Assembly (NCBI GenBank): GCA_019454865.1
Contig: JACFNJ010000002.1
Span: 1 to 29,471 of the forward strand
Direction: 5' to 3'
Source of the DNA: Bacteroidia bacterium
GTDB lineage: Bacteria > Bacteroidota > Bacteroidia > UKL13-3
Length of the DNA stretch: 29,471 bases
Translations under genes and position numbers: made by a program
Notes under the pieces: generated by a model
Databases searched by the model: none
Seen by the model: only the letters and a program-made list of their open reading frames with translations
Told to the model about the DNA's origin: nothing
Part shown: piece by piece, positions 8,348 to 16,147 of the stretch
Numbering within the stretch: position 1 is the first letter of the stretch
Layout: each line of letters opens with the position of its first letter

Positions 8348-11300
8348 TTACTCAATTTTTATTTTCTCATACTCCGCCTCGCTTAGCCAAAAATCTTTAT
8401 CTATTATTTTTACTTCATCATAAGTGAGTTCATACAGCTTGTAAACCAATACATCTATTTCTTTTTCTATAGCAGTAGTGTCCTGGTTTGCTTTTTTCTT
8501 TTTCAGGATTTCATCTACTAATTTTTCAAATTGATTTTCTAATCTACTTGTAAGAATTTTCGGAATTGGAAATTGTTTAGTATTAGCAATAAGAATTTTT
8601 TGGAAAATTTCTTTCTCCTTGTCTAAACACCTATTTGCATGATAGAACTTAATTAATTCAGAATTGAGTATTGCCAAAATGAATTTGATTTCACTTATGC
8701 TTTTCTTTTTTGAAATAACTCCAAAACCAATTTGAGTAAAGTATAATTCATCCTCAGTATAACCAGCATGAATTTTGAAATCTGGTTTACCAGCAACAAT
8801 TTGTCTAACTATAACTCTAGGCTCTTTGAAGAATTTTATCTCTCGTGGTGCACCAAGCCAATCGCCATATTTTAGAAACTCATCAATCGGTGTATTTTCA
8901 ATATTAAATTTATGAATATTCTTACCACTAATTAGCGGAACATATTTATTGTTGAGTTTCTTTTCAGAATGAAAAATTCTATTCTTAATATCTTCATTTG
9001 AATGCCCTTTGTATTTATCGTACGGTGTTATACCCAAAGAGAAGTCAGCAATATTCTTTAGAGTTTTACCAGTGCTTTCAATTTTTCTTAATATCAATTC
9101 AGTGTTATCGTCTGAGAAAATATTGAATCGGACATCCTTGTCCTTTTCCCAATCTTTCCTTGTGAAGTATGTGTATTCAAGATTGTTGAAATTTACATTC
9201 TCACCATTATCAAAATATCTTGTTTTAATAGTTTTTTCATTATTTCCTTTTTCTGCTTGTAAAATGATTGTCTCAACGATTGCTTCAAAAACATTATCAG
9301 GTAACTTGATAACTTGCTTCAAGCTTTGAATAAGATGCCTTCTTAGTAGCTGGTAAGATTCATTAACCAGTATTGAATTTGGAATGATGAAAATTATATT
9401 GCCATCTTTAGAAAGCAATGAATACCCCTTCTCAATAAATACTGCATATAGATTGATTCTTTTTTGCGTTGTCTTAAATGATTTGAAAAACTCTCTTACA
9501 ATTTCGGGCGGTAAACTTTTTATATCAACATAAGGCGGATTTCCAATTACCACATCAAAACCTTTGTCAATGCCAAACATCCATGTGGGAGAAAAGAAAG
9601 GGCTGGCTTTGCTGTCGTCAAAAGGGTTCCAGTGTTTTATTTTTTGTGCTATTTGTTTCAATACAGGGTCGTGTGCGGCTTCTATGTCGGCAATTACTTT
9701 ATCCCGTTGTTCAAAATAATTGGTCTTAAGTTTTTCTTTCTCGGTGCTTGCCAGGGCAGGTGTAAAAAATTGTTTACGCAAGTCTTCCAATGCTTTCAGT
9801 TGGCTTACTAATTTTTCAGTAAAGCCTTCGTGCAGTGTGCCTTTGCTTTGTTGTATAAAAGCATCTAATCCCAAATCAATTAAGCTATTGGCACATACAA
9901 ATTTAAAATCAAGGTTAGGCAGTGGTTTTACTCCAAAATTGTGCACCGGGTCTTTTGGGTTGTAGTTTTCTTCCAGCACCAAACTAAGCCATGCCCGCAA
10001 CCGTGCAATTTCTATTGCCATCGGCATAATGTCCACTCCATAAATATTCTGGCTCAGTATATCTTTCTTCAGTTCGTAGCTACTTTTTACTGTTCCCAGG
10101 GTTTCGTGTAGCTCAACCAACTTGTGCAAAATGCCCATAGGGAAGGCACCCGAGCCACAGGCAGGGTCTAATATTTTTATCTGCTCTAAAAATTGCAGCA
10201 GCAAGTTTTTTTCTTCCTTCTTTAATTGTGCTGCATAGGGTGTAGCACCAAAAAGCGGCTCAATGGCTTTTTCTATTTTGGTTTTTTCTTCCGGTTTCAG
10301 TTCATAGCGTTTTATTTCTATGGATAATTGCTGCGGTTTTTTGTTGCCAAAAATGTCGCCTGCTTGTTCGGGGTTATTCAGCGTTTTGGATTTCTTCTCA
10401 ATAATGTGCTGCTCCCACTGTGTTTGCAAATAGGCTTTAATGCTTTCGTTCACCATATAGTCCACAATCTCCCTTGGGGTATAAAAAGCACCATAAGCCT
10501 TTCGTTGGTTAGCTAATTTTTCAGTTTCTTCGTTTTGGCTTGCCAGCAGGTTTTCAAAAATACGACCCAGCATTTCGGGGTCAACTGCCACTTGCTGGTA
10601 TTGGCTGCTGCTTTCATCCACCGTAAAATCGTAGCTCTCCAATATTTCTACAAAAGGCAATAGCCATGCATCTAAATTTAAATTGGTAAACAGTTTGTCT
10701 TCATCACTTTCATCAAACAAGCCTCCGTTCAGGTAGGGTATATTGTCTGAACTATGATTTTTATGATTATTTGATTTCAGGATTTCTCTATCCTGAACCT
10801 TAGTGTTCAGCGTTTTGAAAAATAATGGAAGCAGAATGGTTTGATAATAGTTTGTTGTGTTGCGAATGTTTTCACAGCTGATTAATCCCGATGGAATAAT
10901 TCCTTTTTCTTTCAGAAACCAACAGAAAATATATCTGCCTATTAAGCGAACAGTAAATTGCTTTACCTGATTTTCGGTTGCTTTAGCATGTTGTGTTTTA
11001 ACTATGCCCAACAATGCATCAAAGCGTTCTTTTATTTGCTTGTAGAACTCTTTGTTTACTTCTTTAATGTCAAGTGATTTCCAAAGCAGGTCAGCAATTT
11101 CGGGTTTCGTTTTTGAGCCAACACCTTGCCATTGTTGTATGATTTTGTTGTATTGTGTGGTGGTTAATCTGCTGCGGAAAGAAACAATTCTTTTTTGTTC
11201 ACCCTGATTGAAAATCAGCACCAGTTTATCATAATCGGGTGTAGTTACAAAATGAATGAAATAGGGTTGCGGTGGAATGTATTGTGGTTTACCCGGAATA

Positions 11301-11665
11301 TGAATAATACCTTTAATAGAAGCCTGATAAGTGCTAAGTCCGGGGTCGTTGTCAACCAATTGGCTGATATATTCTTTCTTTAATTTTTTTAATACGGCAA
11401 AGCGGACACGGATATTTTGATTGTCGGCACTCAGGCGATACAACTGAGGTTGCACGGTTTGCGGAGCCGGAGCTAAATAATCTTTCAGTTTTTGGGTTTG
11501 TGGCGAAAGCAATTGCGGCTTGCCTGTCCCGTCTTTTGCGGGGCTGTCCTTGTTCACTTCAATGTTCATCCATTGCAGCAGGGCAAAAGCAAAATCCAAT
11601 ACATTTTCACGTGATGGATTTTCAGCCAAATGTGCTAATATTTTATTGATTTCGTTAATTGTCAT
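8348..11665 (-). CDS. Eco57I/PglX-like N6-adenine DNA methyltransferase, type IIG-like architecture
   Basis: A 1105-residue protein with an N-terminal region found in large restriction-modification methylases (RLIGRYIFCWFLKEKG, then YLNGGLFDE), the GAFYTPREIVDYMV element, SAM-binding motif I DPACGSGAF at residues 500-508, motif II NIYGVDIMPMAIEIAR, and catalytic NPPY at 709-712, which marks amino-group (N6-adenine) methylation. The C-terminal third, with LGITPYDKYKGH and PREIKFFKEPRVIVR, looks like a target recognition domain. I see no PD-(D/E)xK nuclease motif in the first 200 residues, so cleavage, if any, should come from a partner such as the PLD-helicase. The ATG overlaps the ancestral dinD stop (ATGA). 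The gene is intact. Related families include PglX of BREX and the DISARM methylases. Confidence 0.9.
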   Translation of the reverse strand: MTINEINKILAHLAENPSRENVLDFAFALLQWMNIEVNKDSPAKDGTGKPQLLSPQTQKLKDYLAPAPQTVQPQLYRLSADNQNIRVRFAVLKKLKKEYISQLVDNDPGLSTYQASIKGIIHIPGKPQYIPPQPYFIHFVTTPDYDKLVLIFNQGEQKRIVSFRSRLTTTQYNKIIQQWQGVGSKTKPEIADLLWKSLDIKEVNKEFYKQIKERFDALLGIVKTQHAKATENQVKQFTVRLIGRYIFCWFLKEKGIIPSGLISCENIRNTTNYYQTILLPLFFKTLNTKVQDREILKSNNHKNHSSDNIPYLNGGLFDESDEDKLFTNLNLDAWLLPFVEILESYDFTVDESSSQYQQVAVDPEMLGRIFENLLASQNEETEKLANQRKAYGAFYTPREIVDYMVNESIKAYLQTQWEQHIIEKKSKTLNNPEQAGDIFGNKKPQQLSIEIKRYELKPEEKTKIEKAIEPLFGATPYAAQLKKEEKNLLLQFLEQIKILDPACGSGAFPMGILHKLVELHETLGTVKSSYELKKDILSQNIYGVDIMPMAIEIARLRAWLSLVLEENYNPKDPVHNFGVKPLPNLDFKFVCANSLIDLGLDAFIQQSKGTLHEGFTEKLVSQLKALEDLRKQFFTPALASTEKEKLKTNYFEQRDKVIADIEAAHDPVLKQIAQKIKHWNPFDDSKASPFFSPTWMFGIDKGFDVVIGNPPYVDIKSLPPEIVREFFKSFKTTQKRINLYAVFIEKGYSLLSKDGNIIFIIPNSILVNESYQLLRRHLIQSLKQVIKLPDNVFEAIVETIILQAEKGNNEKTIKTRYFDNGENVNFNNLEYTYFTRKDWEKDKDVRFNIFSDDNTELILRKIESTGKTLKNIADFSLGITPYDKYKGHSNEDIKNRIFHSEKKLNNKYVPLISGKNIHKFNIENTPIDEFLKYGDWLGAPREIKFFKEPRVIVRQIVAGKPDFKIHAGYTEDELYFTQIGFGVISKKKSISEIKFILAILNSELIKFYHANRCLDKEKEIFQKILIANTKQFPIPKILTSRLENQFEKLVDEILKKKKANQDTTAIEKEIDVLVYKLYELTYDEVKIIDKDFWLSEAEYEKIKIE

Positions 11666-12268
11666 TGTTTTTTCTTCTTTCCGGTTTTCTTTACTTCTTT
11701 TAAAACATTTTTTTCTTCGCTATCCAATTTGCGTTTCAGTTTGATAATGTCTTCAGCAGGTGGCAATGCCTTTGCTGCGGATGATTGCGAAACCTTTATC
11801 GTCAACACCTCTTTCATAAATAATTCCCGAAAGTTTTTTCTCTGACTTAGAAAGCTTTTCTCTTGCAGTTACTCTTGCCACATCAAGTAATCGTTGCTCA
11901 ATGATTTCTTGTTTACGGGTTTGAACAGCAAAATAGGTTTGAGCAAATGCAATTTCACTTTTTGCCGGGTCGCCATTCTGAGCAACTAAATAACAAGCGT
12001 ATCTTGTGAGCGCAACATCATCAACAGGTCGTTGTGTTCCACTGCCAATATCAACCATTTTCCTGACATCAGGGAAATGGTTTTTCACCTCAACACCACT
12101 GGCTTCGCAAGCAGTTTTCGCTTTCTCAATCACTTTTGAAAAATTCTCCCACTTTGCGTAGCCCAGAATCACCTGTAATTCTCTTGCACTCCAGCATTCA
12201 ATACCTTCATATAAATAACAGGCGTTTTGGAATTTGTCAAAGAGTTCGTTTATCTGTTCTTTTTTCAT
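11662..12268 (-). pseudogene. dinD: dinD-like gene with internal deletion and frameshift
   Basis: The reading frame from ATG at 12268 encodes a clear DinD-type N-terminus with a BRO-N-like region (CWSARELQVILGYAKW, TRYACYLVAQNGDPAK, YFAVQTRKQE) and reaches FAIIRSKG, where intact DinD proteins (about 270 residues) continue for another 100 or so. Here the frame adds only IATC and stops at 11753. In the next frame, starting right at the same place (11766), the family C-terminus can be read: LPPAEDIIKLKRKL, then a Lys-rich tail ending in TGA at 11662-11664, which overlaps the methylase ATG as ATGA. So the middle (roughly 80-90 residues compared with relatives I remember) was lost together with the frame. 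A 171-residue truncated product could still be made. DinD is LOS/SOS-associated in E. coli, with a reported role in antagonising RecA filaments; its role in restriction operons is not established. Confidence 0.85.
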
Positions 12269-12313
12269 TTTTCTTTTTGTTTTTCAAACATTCCGAAGAT
12301 TAGCTTTGAGCGG

Positions 12314-15300
12314 TTACTCAAATATCTGTATAATTTCACTCAATGGTGCCCGCTCTGATTTTTCTTCGGGTTTGTATTGGTTAGCCAACGAAATGAATTG
12401 CTGGATAATTTCATCTGAAACATGTTCACCTCTACGGTTCAGGCGGTTTACCAATCGCACCAATTTTAAATTCTCTTTATTAATATAGGCATTTTGCGAG
12501 TGTTGAATACAATGTTCAACACGGTCAATTTCTTCAAACGGATAACCATACTCAATCATTTTGTTTTTTATAAATAGTATTGCACTTTGTTGAGGCTGAT
12601 TATATCGCACCTGATGCTCTTCTTCCGTAAACTGGTATCGTTGTAGTATGAAATCTGAAATGTAGGCTTCAGTTTCGGGTTTATGTTTGAATTTATCGGC
12701 AAAGCGTTCGTTTTGTTCGCTTGTTGCTTTTATGTGTAATAAGCCTTCGGTAGTGGTGAGCAACTCACCAATCTTATCTTTGGTGAATATCACAAAATAA
12801 CCTGCATCCAACGTTTCTTCTTCACCTGTAGCCAAATGACCAAGATGTATAAAATCATCTTCTTCTTTTCGCATTTGCACTTTGCCCCATTTTCCTTTAG
12901 GCATATTCTTAATTTGCTCTTTGTAAGTTAAAGTAAATTCTTCATTTCGGTCAAATGCTCTAAGGTCGTCCATAAATAAGTCTTCGGCAGCAAGCAATTC
13001 CGATGTTTCAAATATTTTTTGGAAGGCTGCCATACGTTTCTTTTCGTCACGGCTGTAAAGGTCTTCTGTATAATCTTGTGGCTCGGGATCTTCGTCTAAA
13101 ATAGATTGGTCGGTTCCAATAGTATAGCGAATCAGGTTGATTTTATCTTCTAATTTACGGACTAACTGCAAATAACTTTCCAACTGTTCTTCAGGACGGA
13201 AATTATAAATAAAAATCTCTTCGTGTTTAGTTCCCAAACGATTGATACGACCATTTCGCTGAATCATTCGCACAGGGTTCCAATGCAAATCGTAGTTAAT
13301 AATCATGCCGCAATCTTGCAGGTTCTGCCCTTCAGAAAGTTTGTCAGTAGCAATCAAAAAATCAATTTCCTTTTCTCCGTTTTTTAGTTGGTATTTTTTA
13401 GACACAGGAGCAAAGCGTTTGGCATAATCTTCTATCTCGCTTTTTGAACCTAAGGCAAATTCAATGTTTTTGCCTTTCACTAAATATTGTGGAAGGTTTT
13501 CAGACAGATATTGTAAAGTGTCGGCAAAGTAGGTAAACACCAAAACTTTTCGGTCTTCATTCTGATTCAGGTGTTTGGCTAATTCCTGAATCTTATCATC
13601 CTTATCTAACAAATACTTGATTTGTTCTTTCAGAATTTTTAGCACTGCAATATCTTTGCTGATGTCAGCTTTCAGTTGTGTTACATTAAACACTCCTTCA
13701 TCGGCATCAATACTGGTAAAGCCCTCCTCTGCACTTTCAAAATCTTCAATATCAAAGTCCAATTCATCCTCATCAGCATTTTGTTCATTGTAAGCATCAA
13801 TGGCTTTATTTAGAGCAGAAAGATTTTTAACCGAAATTATTTTATTGAATTTTTTCAATTTATTTTCAAAGTCAATCAGCTTTTTCTCATAGCTGCCAAT
13901 TGATTTATTGATAGAGAAAAGTGAAGATTCCAAACGTTTTAAGAATACGGTTCTGAAAATGCCGTAAATACCTATTTGTCTGCTCAGTTCCCGGTTTTCA
14001 TCTGCATTCAATTCTAATTCGCCACGTTTTCTGCCGTAGTAAGCATGACGATAAATGTTGTATCGATAGCATGGGAAACCTAAACTCAGTAATGCAGTGT
14101 AAATAATTTCAAGTGATGAATGAATGGGTTTGTCTCTTTCGGTGTAATGATCAAACAAATCAAGTGGATGTGCTAAATACTCCAAGTCAGCCAAACTGTT
14201 TATCTCATAGTTGAAAGCCCTTGTGAGTTCAGGATTGGTCTCGGCATATTTCAATAATTGCGATTTGAACTGATTGGAAACTTTATATTCTAAATTGTCG
14301 GGATAAGATTTTGGGAATTTTTGAAGTTTACCATTTATCTCTAATCCATCAGGATATTCTTTTTCAATTCCTTGCCTTGTTCGTCTTACAATAAAGCGAT
14401 TCAACAAAGGAGTGAGTTGTTCTTTTATTTGCTGATAATTTATAAATCCGCTTTCACGTATTTGCCTTCTCATATCTGTTTGCAGCAGTTCAAAGCGTTC
14501 TTTTAGTGTAAAATATTTTTGAGTGCTGCGGTCATAAAATTTCCCTAACTTAAAAATTTCGCCACCCGAACCTAACATGATTTGGTTGGTAAGGTCGGCT
14601 AACTGATTGTTGATAGGGGTTGCGGTAAGCAGCAAGGTTTTAGCATTTTCATTTTCCTGTCGCCATTTGATAAATACATCAAAGCGTTGTCCGCCAGATG
14701 CTCTTAGGTTGTGGCTTTCATCAAAAACAAATAAGCCAACGGGAATAGATTGCAGGTTTTCACGAACATCTTTAATTTTCTCGGTATCCTGCAAACTGTA
14801 AATTTCAGGAATATGAACCACTTTAAAATCATCGAATGATTTTCTCCATTGTTGAATTAGCCCCGCAGGTGCAATGACCACAACTCGTTGATTCAAATTT
14901 TGTTTGTAGTATTCAATCACCTTTATGGCTGTGTATGTCTTGCCCAAACCAACAGAATCAGAAAGCATTGCCACGCCTTGTCGTTCTAGTTTTTTAATAA
15001 GCGAATTGGCATTTTGTATTTGAAACTTCAATAGCTGTGGTTTCCCTGAACTTGGGTCGTCTGTGTCAACTTTATTTTCTTTCTCGTCTAACAAATCCTG
15101 CCCGTAAATGCGATACAAGGCATGGATATACATTTCGTAAGCACTAAAACAAGTACCGCCATGTTTACTCAAAGCCAGAATTTCTTCTTTGAAAGTTTTA
15201 CTCCAATCTTCACTATCGTTCCATAATTCTTCAAACCACGTGCGATGTGAAGGATGCTGAGAAAGATTTTTGCGGATAAAGTTTACAGTTGCATTGTTGT

Positions 15301-15334
15301 CCTCAAACTGGTTTAATTCAAGATTACCGAACAA
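12314..15334 (-). CDS. Helicase part of the interrupted gene (1006 codons, no good start)
   Basis: The downstream open frame holds the complete SF2/SNF2-like motor (Walker A Lys132, DESH 205-208 in this numbering) and the C-terminal half. The only upstream initiators are non-ATG: TTG at 15332-15334 reads as leucine in the family alignment (KQGLFGNLE). The first in-frame ATG is at 15131-15133, 67 codons further in. Expression would need readthrough of TAG or reinitiation, so I regard it as a remnant unless protein data show otherwise. There are 45 bases between its stop and the dinD start. Confidence 0.6.
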   Translation of the reverse strand: MFGNLELNQFEDNNATVNFIRKNLSQHPSHRTWFEELWNDSEDWSKTFKEEILALSKHGGTCFSAYEMYIHALYRIYGQDLLDEKENKVDTDDPSSGKPQLLKFQIQNANSLIKKLERQGVAMLSDSVGLGKTYTAIKVIEYYKQNLNQRVVVIAPAGLIQQWRKSFDDFKVVHIPEIYSLQDTEKIKDVRENLQSIPVGLFVFDESHNLRASGGQRFDVFIKWRQENENAKTLLLTATPINNQLADLTNQIMLGSGGEIFKLGKFYDRSTQKYFTLKERFELLQTDMRRQIRESGFINYQQIKEQLTPLLNRFIVRRTRQGIEKEYPDGLEINGKLQKFPKSYPDNLEYKVSNQFKSQLLKYAETNPELTRAFNYEINSLADLEYLAHPLDLFDHYTERDKPIHSSLEIIYTALLSLGFPCYRYNIYRHAYYGRKRGELELNADENRELSRQIGIYGIFRTVFLKRLESSLFSINKSIGSYEKKLIDFENKLKKFNKIISVKNLSALNKAIDAYNEQNADEDELDFDIEDFESAEEGFTSIDADEGVFNVTQLKADISKDIAVLKILKEQIKYLLDKDDKIQELAKHLNQNEDRKVLVFTYFADTLQYLSENLPQYLVKGKNIEFALGSKSEIEDYAKRFAPVSKKYQLKNGEKEIDFLIATDKLSEGQNLQDCGMIINYDLHWNPVRMIQRNGRINRLGTKHEEIFIYNFRPEEQLESYLQLVRKLEDKINLIRYTIGTDQSILDEDPEPQDYTEDLYSRDEKKRMAAFQKIFETSELLAAEDLFMDDLRAFDRNEEFTLTYKEQIKNMPKGKWGKVQMRKEEDDFIHLGHLATGEEETLDAGYFVIFTKDKIGELLTTTEGLLHIKATSEQNERFADKFKHKPETEAYISDFILQRYQFTEEEHQVRYNQPQQSAILFIKNKMIEYGYPFEEIDRVEHCIQHSQNAYINKENLKLVRLVNRLNRRGEHVSDEIIQQFISLANQYKPEEKSERAPLSEIIQIFE

Positions 15335-15406
15335 TCCTTGCTTTGTGAAATTAGAACAACCGATAATGCCTATTGCATTTTCTTCATCCGATCCAAAAAT
15401 GTAACA

Positions 15407-15820
15407 CTAAGCATGAAGAAAGTTTTTACGGTAAACTTTGATTTGAATTTTTCCGGTATTCGTTTCGTTCATGTGTTTTCCTAGCAAGTCAGCAACTTGC
15501 TGAAACTCGTCTTTCAGTTGCAGGTTCTCTAAATCATTTTTCAAATATTTTTCGGGAAAGTCGGGGTCTTGCTGCTTTGGTTTTTTAACTTGATAGGCTC
15601 TTACAGATGGTTCTTCGCCTAATAGCAGTCTGAATGTAATATTGTCCCGTTCCAAAAACTGATTCAATTCTTCAAGGATTGTAACCATTCCGGGCAAATC
15701 CCAATAACCTGTTGCAATTGAAATTTGAGAAAAACTTTTGTCTTGTATTAGTTCTTTTAATACAGTACCAAGTTGATACTCGTTTGATGAATTGTCAATT
15801 AGCTTTATACCTTTCTTCAT
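15407..15820 (-). CDS. Truncated PLD-domain product (N-terminal part of the interrupted helicase gene)
   Basis: This is what would actually be translated from the normal start: 137 residues ending in RKNFLHA, immediately before the missing catalytic lysine. It retains the fold's first half but not a complete HKD motif, so nuclease activity is not expected. It is coupled to the XRE gene by an ATGA overlap. Confidence 0.75.
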   Translation of the reverse strand: MKKGIKLIDNSSNEYQLGTVLKELIQDKSFSQISIATGYWDLPGMVTILEELNQFLERDNITFRLLLGEEPSVRAYQVKKPKQQDPDFPEKYLKNDLENLQLKDEFQQVADLLGKHMNETNTGKIQIKVYRKNFLHA

Positions 15821-16104
15821 TTCTTCAAATTCTTTTTTAGAATGTTCAATGCATCAGGAGCTAAATCTTTTTCGTTACCAACAGCGTTTTCCAACTTATC
15901 AGCCAGCCAAAGCGTAAGCAGTTCTTCTTCGTAGGCTTTTAAGAATTTGGCAATCTCAATCACCTGTTGTTTGGATGCTTTTCTTTTCCCTCTTTCAATC
16001 TTGCTCATAAGTGCAGTGTCCACCTCGAGATGTGCAGCAACCTGTCGTAGTAGAAGGTTTTGCTTCTCTCTCAGTTCTCTGATTCTCTGCCCTAAATTGC
16101 TCAC
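15817..16104 (-). CDS. XRE-family helix-turn-helix regulator
   Basis: A 95-residue protein with an N-terminal Cro/C1-type HTH of about 60 residues: IRELREKQNLLLRQVAAHLEV, then SKIERGKRKASKQQVIEIAKFL, the typical recognition-helix pattern. The C-terminal 35 residues are charged and may dimerise. The start is GTG at 16102-16104; no in-frame ATG lies nearby. It heads the operon and overlaps the PLD-helicase start by ATGA, as controller (C) proteins of restriction-modification systems often do. Repeated ATTTGACA boxes just upstream are plausible binding sites for autoregulation. Confidence 0.9.
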   Translation of the reverse strand: MSNLGQRIRELREKQNLLLRQVAAHLEVDTALMSKIERGKRKASKQQVIEIAKFLKAYEEELLTLWLADKLENAVGNEKDLAPDALNILKKNLKK

Positions 16105-16119
16105 GATGTTAGTTTTTTG

Positions 16120-16144
16120 TTTGACTTGTCAAATTATGTCAAAT
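16120..16144 (-). promoter_or_regulatory. Putative operator: repeated ATTTGACA boxes and a TTTGAC-TT-GTCAAA palindrome
   Basis: TTTGAC (16120-16125) and GTCAAA (16128-16133) form a perfect 6-bp inverted repeat. On the minus strand ATTTGACA occurs twice, at 16144-16137 and 16134-16127, exactly 10 bases (one helical turn) apart. A looser copy (GCCAAAT on plus) is at 16173-16179. The site lies 16-40 bases upstream of the XRE start, as expected for an autoregulatory C-box-like site. Confidence 0.55.
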
Positions 16145-16147
16145 GTA
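16140..16147 (-). promoter_or_regulatory. Putative -7 box of the methylase-kinase operon
   Basis: On the minus strand TACATTTG matches TAnnTTTG, 36 bases before the XRE start codon. A TTTTG lies 16 bases further upstream (16164-16168), a little closer than the usual -33 spacing. The box overlaps the first ATTTGACA repeat, so a bound regulator would block it. Confidence 0.5.

Larger units (their letters stand above)
12314..15820 (-). pseudogene. PLD-nuclease/SNF2-like helicase gene interrupted by an in-frame TAG at the HKD lysine
   Basis: Read through a single TAG at 15407-15409, the frame is open for 1168 codons with no frameshift. The N-terminal 160 or so codons encode a phospholipase D-type nuclease domain (ATGYWDLPG, LLLGEEPSVR, then the HKD motif), followed by a superfamily 2 helicase: Walker A SVGLGKT (Lys at codon 294), DESH near 367-370, LLLTATP, and motif VI QRNGRINRLG. 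The stop falls at codon 138, where the motif H-A-K-C-Y-I-F should have its lysine; the sequence reads H-A-stop-C-Y-I-F. Further on, the usual G-S-S-N-F-T reads G-C-S-N-F-T. TAG ends other genes here, so reassignment is not expected. PLD-SNF2 fusions sit in many defence operons as the presumed DNA-translocating nuclease. ATG overlaps the XRE stop (ATGA). Confidence 0.88.

Noticed and set aside
6982..11744. Plus-strand open frames of 60-106 codons opposite the kinase and methylase
   Set aside because: They are antisense shadows of well-supported minus-strand genes and show no family motifs.
15407..15409. Pyrrolysine or stop-codon reassignment at the TAG
   Set aside because: TAG ends several intact genes in this window (for example at 5206-5208 and 21044-21046), and no pyrrolysine machinery is expected in this phylum. 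A nonsense mutation is simpler.
5952..16104. BREX or DISARM system
   Set aside because: The methylase and PLD/helicase parts recall these systems, but PglZ, BrxC/PglY and DrmB (DUF1998) are absent, so I do not assign either name.
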